Position numbers and translations under genes: made by a program. This document shows, one piece after another, positions 8,706-16,514 of a stretch of 17,752 bases of DNA. The stretch comes from an uncultured Coriobacteriaceae bacterium (GTDB taxonomy: Bacteria; Actinomycetota; Coriobacteriia; Coriobacteriales; Atopobiaceae). Under the pieces are notes generated by a model. It did not search any database. It was not told where the DNA came from and worked only from the letters and a program-made list of their open reading frames with translations. Numbering within the stretch: the first letter of the stretch is position 1; each line of letters begins with the position of its first letter. The stretch is taken from the NCBI GenBank assembly GCA_900549525.1, contig UWSJ01000037.1, positions 1 to 17,752 on the forward strand, read 5' to 3'.

Positions 8706-10031
8706 ATGCCCAAGCCCATCGTCGCCGTGGTCGGCCGTCCAAACGTCGGCAAGTCCACGCTCGTCAACCGCATCGCCCAGAAGAAGGACGCCATCGTCCA
8801 CGAGTCGCGCGGCGTCACGCGCGACCGCAGCTACCACGACGCCGACTGGAACGGCGTCGACTTCACGCTGGTGGACACCGGCGGCATCGAGACCGGCAAG
8901 TCCGACGACGCCTTCGCCGGACGCATCCGCGAGCAGGCCGAGGCCGCCTGCGAGGAGGCGGACGCCATCGTCTTCGTGGTCGACGCCACCACCGGCATCA
9001 CCGAGGAGGACGAGACGGTCGCGCGCATCCTGCGACGCACCAAGAAGCCCACCTTCCTCGTGGCCAACAAGGTCGACAACCCCGCCGACGAGAAGACCAT
9101 CTGGGACTTCTACTCCCTCGGTCTCGGCGAGCCCCGCCCGCTTTCGGCCTCGCACGGCCACGGTACGGGAGACCTGCTCGACGAGGTCGTCGCGGCCCTG
9201 CCCGAGCCCGCCGACGAGCCCGTCTACCCGAAGGACGCCCTGCGCCTCGCCATCATCGGCAGGCCCAACGTGGGCAAGAGCTCCATCACCAACCGCTTCG
9301 CGGGCAAGAACCGCTCCATCGTCTCCGACGTGGCCGGCACCACGCGCGACGCGCTCGACGTCGTGGTCGAGCGCGGAGGGAAGCGCTACCGGCTCGTCGA
9401 CACGGCGGGCATGCGCAAGCGCAACCTCGTGCACGAGGACGTCGAGTACTACAGCCTCGTGCGCGGCCTGCGCGCCATCGACGAGGCCGACGTGTGCCTG
9501 CTCGTGGTCGACGCCTCCATCGGCGTCACCGAGCAGGACCAGAAGGTCGCCGGCCTTGCCATCGAGCGCGGCTGCGGCCTCATCGTCCTGCTCAACAAGT
9601 GGGACCTCGTCTCGACTGACGAGCAGCGCGAGGACGTCATGCAGTCCGTCGCGCGCAGGCTCACCTTCGCCCCCTGGGCCCCGGTCGTGCGCGTCTCGGC
9701 GCTCACGGGCCGCTCGCTCGACAAGGTGTGGCCGTTCGTCGACAAGGTCGCCGCCGCCCACAACGGCAAGATCCCCACGGGTCTTCTTAACGACATGCTC
9801 GCCAAGATGCGCGAGAGCGGGCACACGGTCGTGAAGGGCCCCAAGCGCCTTCGCATCACCTACGCCAACCAGACGGGCAACCGCCCGCCCGCCATCACGT
9901 TCTTCTGCAACTTCCCGGAGCTCGTGGACGACAACTTCCGCCGCTTCCTCGAGAACCGCCTGCGCGCCACCTTCGAGCTCACGGGCACACCGGTGAGGCT
10001 CAGGTTCCGCAAGAAGCAGCAGTCCGCCTAG
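8706..10031 (+). CDS. der: Ribosome biogenesis GTPase Der (EngA)
   Basis: This 441-residue protein has two consecutive GTPase domains and a KH-like C-terminus, the Der plan. It is an essential factor in 50S subunit assembly. Domain 1 has GRPNVGKS (10-17), GVTRD (36-40), DTGG (57-60) and NKVD (121-124). Domain 2 has GRPNVGKS (185-192), GTTRD (201-205), DTAG (232-235) and NKWD (297-300). The C-terminal part has KRLRITYANQTGNRPP and ends with GTPVRLRFRKK, matching the family's KH domain. The ATG has AAGGAG 7 bases upstream. An in-frame extension into the ispH 3' end is not family sequence and is rejected. Confidence 0.98.
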   Translation: MPKPIVAVVGRPNVGKSTLVNRIAQKKDAIVHESRGVTRDRSYHDADWNGVDFTLVDTGGIETGKSDDAFAGRIREQAEAACEEADAIVFVVDATTGITEEDETVARILRRTKKPTFLVANKVDNPADEKTIWDFYSLGLGEPRPLSASHGHGTGDLLDEVVAALPEPADEPVYPKDALRLAIIGRPNVGKSSITNRFAGKNRSIVSDVAGTTRDALDVVVERGGKRYRLVDTAGMRKRNLVHEDVEYYSLVRGLRAIDEADVCLLVVDASIGVTEQDQKVAGLAIERGCGLIVLLNKWDLVSTDEQREDVMQSVARRLTFAPWAPVVRVSALTGRSLDKVWPFVDKVAAAHNGKIPTGLLNDMLAKMRESGHTVVKGPKRLRITYANQTGNRPPAITFFCNFPELVDDNFRRFLENRLRATFELTGTPVRLRFRKKQQSA

Positions 10032-10045
10032 GGGAGGCCAACGCC

Positions 10046-10777
10046 GTGCTCTTCAACCACTCGATCAACTGGGTTCCGTTCGCGCTGTACCTTGTCGCGA
10101 CGTTCTTCGTCTGCGGCATCCCCTTCGGCAAGATCATCGCGCGGGCCAAGGGCGTCGACATCCAGAGGGTTGGCTCGGGAAACATCGGTACTACCAACGT
10201 CGCGCGCGAGATCGGCAAGGGGGCGGCCGCGCTTACCCTGTTGTTCGATGCCGGCAAGGGTGCGCTCGCGACCGGGCTTGCGAGCGCCCTCTTTCAGCAC
10301 GGCGGCTTCGCGCTCACCGGCGCCACGGGCGTCTCGGTTGCCCCCACGGAAAGCGGCGCCTGGCTCGTGGGGCTCGTCATGATCGCGGCGGTGTGGGGGC
10401 ACATCTTCTCACCCTTCCTGCGCTTCCACGGCGGCAAGGGCATTGCCGTGGGCGTGGGGTCGCTTTTGGGCTTCCTCTGGGCGTGCGGGCTCATCGAGCT
10501 CGGCATCTTCATCGTGCTTGTGCTGATCACCAAGCGCGTATCCATCGGCTCGGTCACGGTCGCGGCATTACTGCCGCTGACCTGCGGCGTTCTCTACGGC
10601 TGGAACCTGCCGCTCATGGCCACCACGGCCGTGGCGGGCTGGACGGTCGTCTGGGCGCATCGCTCCAACATCAGGAAGCTCATGGCTGGGCAGGAGTCGC
10701 CCTTCTCCTTCCACAAGAAGGGTGAGGGCACCGACCCCCTGGCCCCCACGGGGCATGATGATGGAGGGGCCCGATGA
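10046..10777 (+). CDS. plsY: Glycerol-3-phosphate acyltransferase PlsY
   Basis: This 243-residue integral membrane enzyme acylates the sn-1 position of glycerol-3-phosphate using acyl-phosphate. Hydrophobic segments lie at about 10-31, 56-84, 104-122, 136-152, 157-175 and 179-198. The three conserved PlsY loops are present: VGSGNIGTTNVAR (42-54), HIFSPFLRFHGGKGIAVGVG (119-138), and AHRSNIRKL (204-212). It is longer than many PlsY (about 200), with an inserted Gly/Ala/Thr-rich loop at 86-105 and a 30-residue polar tail after the last motif. The GTG start has GGGGAGG 8 bases upstream. The stop overlaps the gpsA ATG as ATGA, tying the enzyme's translation to that of its substrate supplier. PlsX, which makes the acyl-phosphate, is not in the window. 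Confidence 0.95.
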   Translation: MLFNHSINWVPFALYLVATFFVCGIPFGKIIARAKGVDIQRVGSGNIGTTNVAREIGKGAAALTLLFDAGKGALATGLASALFQHGGFALTGATGVSVAPTESGAWLVGLVMIAAVWGHIFSPFLRFHGGKGIAVGVGSLLGFLWACGLIELGIFIVLVLITKRVSIGSVTVAALLPLTCGVLYGWNLPLMATTAVAGWTVVWAHRSNIRKLMAGQESPFSFHKKGEGTDPLAPTGHDDGGAR

Positions 10778-11787
10778 GCCGCGTCGCCGTCGTCGGCGCG
10801 GGCTCGTGGGGCACGGCCTTCACGGGGCTCGTCGCGGTCAACGCCAGCGAGGTCACGCTCTGGTGCCATTCGCAGGAAGTGGCCGATGGCGTCAACGAGC
10901 GGCGCCGCAACCCCCGCTACCTCACGTCCTATGACATGGCCCCTAACGTGCGGGCCACGGCCTCGCTTGCCGAGGCGGTTCTGGGGGCCGAGGCGGTCGT
11001 GCTGGCCCTGCCGTCCACGCACCTCAGGCGCACCTGCGAGCAGCTTGCCCCCTCGCTTCCGGCCAACGTACCTCTGCTCACCCTCACCAAGGGCATCGAG
11101 CCGCACACGGGCCTCCTCATGACGGAGGTCGCGGCCGACGCGCTTGGCGGGCACGCCGCCATCGCCGCGCTCTCGGGCCCCAACCACGCCGAGGAAGTCT
11201 GTCAGGGGTCGTTTGCCGCCGCCGTCGTGGCCTCCGAGGACGCGGGCCTCTCCGAGTTCTGGCGCTCGCTCGTCTCGACGCCCGCGTTCCGTGTTTACAC
11301 CTCGGGCGACGCGCGTGGGGTCGAGGTGTGCGGTGCGGTCAAGAACGTCATCGCCATCGCCTGCGGCATCTGCGCCGGATCCGGTCTTGGCGACAACACA
11401 CAGGCCCTCATCATGACGCGCGGGCTTGCCGAGATCGGCCGCGTCGTCTCGGCGCTCGGCGGGCTTCCCATGACGTGCATGGGCCTCGCCGGCATGGGAG
11501 ACCTCGTGGCAACCTGCACGAGCGAGCACTCCCGCAACCGCCGCTTCGGCGAGGCCTTCGCCCGGGGCGTCTCGCTCGAGCAGTTCGAGCGAGACAGCCA
11601 CATGGTCGTCGAGGGTGCCCGGGCGGTCGTGTCGGTACGCGAGCTCGCACGGCCGCGCGGCGTCGACGTCCCGCTCTGCGACGCGGTCTGGAGCGTCATC
11701 TACGGGGGAGCCTCCATAGCGTCGGTCTCGGCCACGCTCACGGGCCGTGCCCCCACCAGCGAGTTCTACGGCATGCGGACGAACTAG
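10774..11787 (+). CDS. gpsA: NAD(P)-dependent glycerol-3-phosphate dehydrogenase
   Basis: This 337-residue cytoplasmic enzyme reduces dihydroxyacetone phosphate to sn-glycerol-3-phosphate, the backbone for phospholipids. The Rossmann motif is GAGSWGTA (8-15). LTKGIEP (104-110) contains K106, the family signature ALSGPNHAEEV follows (132-142), and the catalytic lysine region GAVKNVIAIACGI has K190. Substrate-binding GDNTQALIMTRGL and the GLAGMGDLVATCTS motif are intact. It directly follows and overlaps plsY, whose substrate it makes. Confidence 0.98.
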   Translation: MSRVAVVGAGSWGTAFTGLVAVNASEVTLWCHSQEVADGVNERRRNPRYLTSYDMAPNVRATASLAEAVLGAEAVVLALPSTHLRRTCEQLAPSLPANVPLLTLTKGIEPHTGLLMTEVAADALGGHAAIAALSGPNHAEEVCQGSFAAAVVASEDAGLSEFWRSLVSTPAFRVYTSGDARGVEVCGAVKNVIAIACGICAGSGLGDNTQALIMTRGLAEIGRVVSALGGLPMTCMGLAGMGDLVATCTSEHSRNRRFGEAFARGVSLEQFERDSHMVVEGARAVVSVRELARPRGVDVPLCDAVWSVIYGGASIASVSATLTGRAPTSEFYGMRTN

Positions 11788-11790
11788 AAT
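11785..11790 (+). promoter_or_regulatory. Candidate -10 box (TAGAAT) upstream of rpe
   Basis: TAGAAT overlaps the gpsA stop codon and matches the TATAAT consensus at 5 of 6 bases. It stands about 45 bases before the rpe ATG in a 47-base gap, larger than most gaps here. Upstream sequence at the -35 distance (AGTTCT) matches poorly. It may start a secondary transcript for rpe and nifS. Inference only. Confidence 0.3.
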
Positions 11791-11834
11791 ACGCCCGCGC
11801 CGTCTCATGCGGAAATGCCTCGGGAAGGAGCACC

Positions 11835-12512
11835 ATGCTTGACGACGTGCTGATCGCCCCGTCGATACTCTCGGCGGACATCCTCAACCTCGGTCGCGAC
11901 CTCGACGCCATCGCCAGCGCCGACTACGTCCATGTCGACGTGATGGACGGGCAGTTCGTGCCCAACCTCACCTTTGGCCCCAACGTCGTGAAGGCCGTCA
12001 AGGCGCACACGTCCGTTCCTGCCGACGTCCACCTCATGATCGCCAACCCCGACCAGGCTGCCGAGGAGTACGCCCTCGCCGGGGCCGACATGGTTTCCTT
12101 CCACGTCGAGGCTTCGGTGCACGCGAGCCGAACCGCGGCGCGTCTCCACGAGCTCGGCTGCAAGGCGGGCATGGTCATCAACCCCGCGACGCCCGTCTCC
12201 GCGCTCGACTCGATCATTGCCGACCTCGACCTCGTGCTGCTCATGTCGGTGAACCCCGGCTTCGGCGGGCAGAAGTTCATCCCCGACACGCTCCGCAAGA
12301 TCCGTCAGGTGCGCGCCCTCTGTGAGGAGCGCGGCGTGTGCCCCCTCATCGAGGTCGACGGGGGCGTGGGGGAGACCAACGCCGGCGAGGTCGTGGCGGC
12401 CGGCGCCAATCTGCTCGTCTGCGGGAGCGCCGTCTACAACAAACCGGACCGCACGGCCGCCATCACCGCGATTCGCGAGGCGGGCCGGGCCGGTCTTACC
12501 AGGAGGGCCTAA
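11835..12512 (+). CDS. rpe: Ribulose-phosphate 3-epimerase
   Basis: This 225-residue TIM-barrel enzyme interconverts ribulose-5-phosphate and xylulose-5-phosphate in the pentose phosphate pathway. Start IAPSILSAD (7-15) and VHVDVMDGQFVPNLTFG (32-48) are diagnostic. Metal and catalytic residues H33, D35, H66 (DVHLMI) and D175 (EVDGGV) are all present, as is the MSVNPGFGGQKFIP stretch (137-150) of the phosphate-binding loop. The ATG has GGAAGGAG 4 bases upstream; the open frame further upstream is out-of-frame gpsA sequence. nifS begins 5 bases after its stop. Confidence 0.97.
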   Translation: MLDDVLIAPSILSADILNLGRDLDAIASADYVHVDVMDGQFVPNLTFGPNVVKAVKAHTSVPADVHLMIANPDQAAEEYALAGADMVSFHVEASVHASRTAARLHELGCKAGMVINPATPVSALDSIIADLDLVLLMSVNPGFGGQKFIPDTLRKIRQVRALCEERGVCPLIEVDGGVGETNAGEVVAAGANLLVCGSAVYNKPDRTAAITAIREAGRAGLTRRA

Positions 12513-12517
12513 CGTCC

Positions 12518-13690
12518 ATGTCCGAAAAGCACTACGTCTACCTTGACTTCGCCGCAAGCGCCCCGCTACGTCCCGAGGCGCGCGATGCCTGGCTTGCCTA
12601 CCACGACGAGCCCTACGGCATGGCCAACCCCAATTCGCTCCACACCCTCGGCCGCGAGGCGTCTGCGCGGCTCGAGGCGGCACGGCGCGACCTCGCCCGC
12701 GCCATCTGCTGCGGCTTCAGGCCGAGCGAGATCGTCCTCACCTCGGGCGGCACGGAGTCGAACAACCTCGCGATCCTTGCCCTTGCCGAGGGCCAGCGCC
12801 GCCGGAGTCGCAACACGCGCACGCGCGTCGTCCTTTCGGCCATCGAGCACGACTCGGTGCTCGACGTTGCGAGTCTGTTGCGCGGACGCGGCTTCGAGGT
12901 GGAGCTCGCCCGTCCCGGCCGCGACGGCGTCGTGAGCGCAGACGAGGTACGGCGCGCGATGGGCGAGTCCTGCGCGCTCGTGAGCGTCATGGCGGCCAAC
13001 AACGAGACGGGCGTCGTGCAGCCAACGACGCAGATCGTGGCCGCAGCTCACGAGGGCGGGGCGCTCGCGCACGTCGACGCCGTCCAGGCGTTTGGCCGCG
13101 TGCCGCTCGACGCGCGGGATGCCGACGCGGTGTCGGTCGCCGCGCACAAGATCGGCGGCCCGCTCGGCATGGGCGCCCTCGCGGTGCGGACGCGCTGCCC
13201 GTTCGAGGCCCAGGGCCTCGGTGGCGGGCAGGAGGGCGGTAGGCGCCCGGGCACGCAGGACGTGGCAGGGGCGGTTGCCTTTGCCGCTGCGGCCACGCTC
13301 GTGGTTCGGGACTTACCGAGCGTCCGGCAGGCGGTGGCCGCGATGGCCAACCGCGCCTACGAGCGGCTCTGTGCCCCCGGCACCGGCATCGTGCCCACCA
13401 CCGTCGCGCATGTTGACGACACGCGCCTTCCGGGCATGCTCAGCCTCATGGTGCCGGGCATGGACTCCGAGTCCCTCGTCCTCAAGCTCGACGACCTCGG
13501 CTTTGAGGTCTCCGCGGGCTCGGCCTGCTCGTCGGGCTCGCTCGACCCGAGCCACGTGCTCTCGGCCATGGGCATCGCGCGTGACGAGGCCCTTGGCGCC
13601 CTGCGCGTGAGCTTCGACGAACGTGTGAAGCCCGAGGAGCTCGACGCCTTCTGCGACGCGCTGCTTTCCGTCGTTCAGGCTCGAGCTTAG
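12518..13690 (+). CDS. Cysteine desulfurase, NifS/IscS-like
   Basis: This 390-residue PLP enzyme removes sulfur from cysteine as an enzyme persulfide for iron-sulfur clusters or tRNA thiolation. The start YLDFAASAPLRPEA is the family N-terminus. SGGTESNN (76-83) binds PLP phosphate, H111 (IEHDSV) stacks on PLP, HVDAVQ (185-190) holds D187 and Q190, and K211 (SVAAHKIGGP) forms the Schiff base. GGGQEGGRRPGT (235-246) is typical. The persulfide cysteine C337 lies in SAGSACSSG, the long-loop NifS/IscS (class I) type rather than SufS. No IscU, SufU, MnmA or ThiI gene is adjacent, so the sulfur acceptor is not shown by context. AGGAGGG lies 10 bases before the ATG, inside the 3' end of rpe. Confidence 0.95.
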   Translation: MSEKHYVYLDFAASAPLRPEARDAWLAYHDEPYGMANPNSLHTLGREASARLEAARRDLARAICCGFRPSEIVLTSGGTESNNLAILALAEGQRRRSRNTRTRVVLSAIEHDSVLDVASLLRGRGFEVELARPGRDGVVSADEVRRAMGESCALVSVMAANNETGVVQPTTQIVAAAHEGGALAHVDAVQAFGRVPLDARDADAVSVAAHKIGGPLGMGALAVRTRCPFEAQGLGGGQEGGRRPGTQDVAGAVAFAAAATLVVRDLPSVRQAVAAMANRAYERLCAPGTGIVPTTVAHVDDTRLPGMLSLMVPGMDSESLVLKLDDLGFEVSAGSACSSGSLDPSHVLSAMGIARDEALGALRVSFDERVKPEELDAFCDALLSVVQARA

Positions 13691-13708
13691 GTTGAGGTTG
13701 AGGGTATC

Positions 13709-14491
13709 TTGAGGGTTCTCGACATCGTTAACGTAGTCGCGTCCGCGTTCCCTCCGGAGCTCGCGGAGTCATGGGACAGGCCGGGTCTGTCCGTGGGGGA
13801 CCCGGGCGCGCAGGTCACGGGTGTTGCCTGTGCGCTCGACGTGACGCCCACGGCCATCCGCGCCGCCCGTGACGCAGGGTGCAACGTGCTCGTGACGCAT
13901 CATCCGGCCTTTCTCGACCCGCCCTTTCCCGTGACGCCAGAGGTGCGTACGTCCTCGCTCGCGGGCGCGTGCGTCTGGGAGGCAGTCCGCCTCGGTGTGG
14001 CCCTCGTCGCCGCACACACCAACCTCGACCGCTCGGAGGCCGCGCTTGACCTCGCGTCCGAGCTACTCGGCCTCGAGCGGGCAGGGAGGCTCCAGGAGCC
14101 CGAAGGCTACGGGGCGCTGCTCGAGACGGATGGTCTGACCCTCGGCCAGCTCGCGAGCCGCGCCGGCGCGGCCTTCGGCTGCGCGCCAACGGTCTGGGGC
14201 GACCCCGCGCGAGCTCTTGAGACGGCGGTGTTTTGCTCGGGCTCGCTCGGCCCCTTCGGACAGGACGCAGCCCGTCGCGGCGTGGGCTGCGTCATCACCG
14301 GGGAGGTCGGCTACCACCGGCTCTCGGAGCTCGCCTGCGCAGGCGTGGACGCTATACTACTTGGGCACGATGCCTCGGAGCGGCCGTATGCCGGCCTGCT
14401 TGCGCGGACTCTCCGCGACGCGGCTCCTGACACGGGCATACAGGTCTTGGACGAGCCATTGCGCTGGCGTGCGTGGCCACAGGGAGAGTGA
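13709..14491 (+). CDS. NIF3/YqfO-like dinuclear metal-binding protein
   Basis: This 260-residue protein belongs to the Nif3-like dinuclear metal centre family, which forms hexameric rings; the biochemical role is still debated. The metal ligands are visible: H64/H65 (VTHHPAF), the AAHTNLD region (H103, D107), H203 (TGEVGYHRL) and the C-terminal GHDASE with H220 and E224. It lacks the central PII-like insert of longer members. The start is TTG at 13709; the N-terminus (VLDIVNVVASAFPPELAESWD) aligns with family starts and no ATG/GTG is nearby. Upstream is an odd GTTGAGGTTGAGGG: TTGAGG occurs at 13692, 13698 and again at the start codon, only the last in frame. The zinc-ribbon gene follows after 5 bases, a pairing also known in other Gram-positives. 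Confidence 0.9.
   Translation: MRVLDIVNVVASAFPPELAESWDRPGLSVGDPGAQVTGVACALDVTPTAIRAARDAGCNVLVTHHPAFLDPPFPVTPEVRTSSLAGACVWEAVRLGVALVAAHTNLDRSEAALDLASELLGLERAGRLQEPEGYGALLETDGLTLGQLASRAGAAFGCAPTVWGDPARALETAVFCSGSLGPFGQDAARRGVGCVITGEVGYHRLSELACAGVDAILLGHDASERPYAGLLARTLRDAAPDTGIQVLDEPLRWRAWPQGE
14353..14358 (+). promoter_or_regulatory. Candidate intragenic -10 box (TATACT) in nif3
   Basis: TATACT within the nif3 coding sequence matches TATAAT at 5 of 6 bases. It is produced by the consecutive codons GCT-ATA-CTA, which look unusual beside the GC-ending codons around them. It is about 140 bases before the zinc-ribbon gene start and could feed that gene, coaBC and nfo. The -35 region is poor (CTCGCC at 17-base spacing). 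Confidence 0.3.
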
Positions 14492-14496
14492 TTCTA

Positions 14497-15213
14497 TTGT
14501 CAGAGGCAACCGCACTGCTCAGGCTTCAGGAGATTGACCTCACGCTGCTCAGGCAGAAGAAGGTCGCCGACGAGCTTCCCCAGCGTGCCAAGATCGTCGC
14601 CGCGCGGGCTGCCGCCAAGAAGGTCTCCTCCGAGCTCTCCAACATCTCCTTCGAGCGCAAGGACCTCGAGATCGACATCAACGACCTCGGCGAGCGCAAG
14701 GCGATGCTCGAGGGCAAGGTCCAGGAGGTTCACGAGCAGGCTCCGGGTTCTGCCGACTACCGCTCGGTGCAGGACATCGAGCTCTCCCTCTCATCGCTCG
14801 CCAAGAAGCTCGAGAAGGTCGACTACGACACCGAGCAGGCGCTCGAGCGCCTCGAGAAGGTGGAGGCCGCAGAGAAGAACGCCAAGGCCCTGCTCGCGCG
14901 CATCAACGCCGAGGAAGCCGCGCTCACCGAGGCGTACAAGGCCGCCATCGCCGACATCGAGGCCCTCGTCAAGAAGCTCGCCTCCGAGCGCGCCCAGATC
15001 GTCTCGTCCCTGCCCAAGGCCGAGGTCGAGGCCTACGAGAAGGCCCGCAAGCGCTTCGGGGGCCTCGCCGTCGAGACGCTCGTCGGCAACCGCCCCTCCG
15101 CCTGCCGCGTCGCCCTTCAGCCGAGCAGCTTCTCCGACATCCGCAGGAGCGGGTCCGACGTCACGACCTGCCCCTACTGCCACCGCATCCTCATCGTGTC
15201 CAAGGAGGACTAG
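14497..15213 (+). CDS. zf-RING_7 (C4-type) coiled-coil zinc-ribbon protein, degenerate first knuckle
   Basis: This 238-residue cytoplasmic protein has a long Lys/Glu/Ala-rich coiled-coil hairpin (about 8-185) and a C-terminal zinc ribbon, the plan of the family that includes Helicobacter HP0958, an RNA-binding flagellar regulator. GSADYRSVQDIE (84-95) at the hairpin turn is characteristic. The second knuckle CPYC is intact (C225, C228, followed by H229), but the first, normally CxxC, keeps only one cysteine (C203, in RPSACRV). Start choice: TTG at 14497 (MSEATALLRLQEID) has AGGGAG 10 bases upstream and matches typical family N-termini. GTG at 14488, which overlaps the nif3 stop, and GTG at 14473 are alternatives. 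Function is unknown; being paired with nif3 is conserved in some lineages. Confidence 0.88.
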   Translation: MSEATALLRLQEIDLTLLRQKKVADELPQRAKIVAARAAAKKVSSELSNISFERKDLEIDINDLGERKAMLEGKVQEVHEQAPGSADYRSVQDIELSLSSLAKKLEKVDYDTEQALERLEKVEAAEKNAKALLARINAEEAALTEAYKAAIADIEALVKKLASERAQIVSSLPKAEVEAYEKARKRFGGLAVETLVGNRPSACRVALQPSSFSDIRRSGSDVTTCPYCHRILIVSKED

Positions 15214-15215
15214 CC

Positions 15216-16514
15216 ATGGAGTCCGAAGCCAACTCCGACGCACGAACGACGCACGCCCCGCGCGTCGCACTCTTCGTCACCGGCGGCATCGCCGCCTACA
15301 AGGCCTGCGAGGTTCTGCGCGGTCTGCAGAAGGCCGGCTGCGAGGTGCGCGTCGCCATGACCGAGGCCGCCACGAAGTTCGTGGGGCCAGTCACGTTCGA
15401 GGCGCTCTCCGGCCACCGCGTCGTCACCACACTCTTCGACGACCCCGAGACGCCCATTCCGCACATCGAGCTCGCCGAGTGGGCCGAGCTTGCGCTCGTG
15501 TGCCCCGCCACGGCCAACGTCATCGCCAAGATGGCCAACGGCATCGCCGACGACGCCGTAAGCTCGACGCTACTCGCCTTCGCTGGCAGGCTCGTCGTGG
15601 CTCCGGCCATGAACGTCCGCATGTGGCAGAGCCTCGCCACCCAGACCAACGTCGACACGCTCTCATCGCGCGGCGCACTTATCGCCGGCCCCGCCACGGG
15701 ACGGCTCGCCTGCGGTGAGAAAGGGCCGGGCAAGCTCGCCGAGGTATCGCAGATCGTGGCGACCACGCTCTTCTGCCTCCATGCCGACGGCGACCTTGCC
15801 GGGCGCCACGTCGTCGTGACTGCCGGCCCCACCCACGAGGCCATTGACCCCGTTCGCTACCTCTCCAACGCGTCCTCCGGCAAGATGGGCTACGCCATCG
15901 CCTCAGCCGCCGCAGCTCACGGCGCGCACGTCACGCTCGTCTCGGGCCCCGTCTCGCTGCCGGTCCCGCCCGGCGTGGGCATCGTGCGCGTCACCACGGC
16001 CAAGGAGATGCTCGAGGCCACAGAGGACGCGTTCTCCATGGCCGACGTCGCCATTCTCGCTGCCGCGGTGTCTGACTACCGCCCCGAGCAGGAGAGCGAC
16101 CACAAGCTCAAGAAGGACAAGGAGCCCCTCGACCAGATCGACCTCGTCGAGAACGAGGACATCCTCGCCAAGATCTCGAAGAACCGCGGCAGCCGCGTGG
16201 TCGTGGGCTTCGCCGCCGAGACCGACGACGTGGTGGAGCACGCGCGCAAAAAGCTCGCCTCCAAGGGCTGCGACATGATCGTCGCCAACGACGTGTCGCG
16301 TGCCGACTCCACCTTCGGCTCCGATACCGACTGCGTCACCCTCGTCACGCCGCACGACGTGCAGGGTCTCGACGTCATGCCGAAAGAGGGGGTCGCAGAG
16401 GTCATCATCAGGCGCGTCGCGGCCATGCTGCGCGCCGCGGGGCCCAGCAGCGACAGTGCGCCCGACCCCTCGCTCGACGAGACCGTCCTCATGCCGAGGG
16501 CCGATCGCTCGTGA
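15216..16514 (+). CDS. coaBC: Bifunctional CoaBC (phosphopantothenoylcysteine synthetase/decarboxylase)
   Basis: This 432-residue enzyme carries two steps of coenzyme A synthesis: ligation of 4'-phosphopantothenate to cysteine with CTP, then FMN-dependent decarboxylation. The N-terminal CoaC domain has GGIAAYK (23-29), the active-site histidine H83 in IPHIELAEWA, CPATAN (96-101), PAMN (130-133) and C166 in GRLACGEKG. The C-terminal CoaB domain starts near residue 192 with VVVTAGPTHEAIDPVRYLSN, then SSGKMGYA, AAAVSDYRP, LKKDK and GFAAET. About 25 polar residues after the last helix (PSSDSAPDPSLDETVLMPR) form an extra tail. AAGGAGG is 8 bases before the ATG, inside the previous gene. Confidence 0.97.
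   Translation: MESEANSDARTTHAPRVALFVTGGIAAYKACEVLRGLQKAGCEVRVAMTEAATKFVGPVTFEALSGHRVVTTLFDDPETPIPHIELAEWAELALVCPATANVIAKMANGIADDAVSSTLLAFAGRLVVAPAMNVRMWQSLATQTNVDTLSSRGALIAGPATGRLACGEKGPGKLAEVSQIVATTLFCLHADGDLAGRHVVVTAGPTHEAIDPVRYLSNASSGKMGYAIASAAAAHGAHVTLVSGPVSLPVPPGVGIVRVTTAKEMLEATEDAFSMADVAILAAAVSDYRPEQESDHKLKKDKEPLDQIDLVENEDILAKISKNRGSRVVVGFAAETDDVVEHARKKLASKGCDMIVANDVSRADSTFGSDTDCVTLVTPHDVQGLDVMPKEGVAEVIIRRVAAMLRAAGPSSDSAPDPSLDETVLMPRADRS

Noticed and set aside
8622..9824. Minus-strand 400-codon frame opposite der
   Set aside because: Composition is that of a reverse-complement shadow; der on the other strand has every GTPase motif.
10594..11808. Minus-strand 404-codon frame opposite gpsA
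   Set aside because: Arg/Gly/Asp/His-rich shadow without domain features; gpsA is complete on the plus strand.
12518..14491. Cysteine desulfurase plus NIF3 as a nitrogen-fixation or dedicated Fe-S operon
   Set aside because: No scaffold, ferredoxin, IscR, Suf or nif genes are present; both families are housekeeping and the names are historical.
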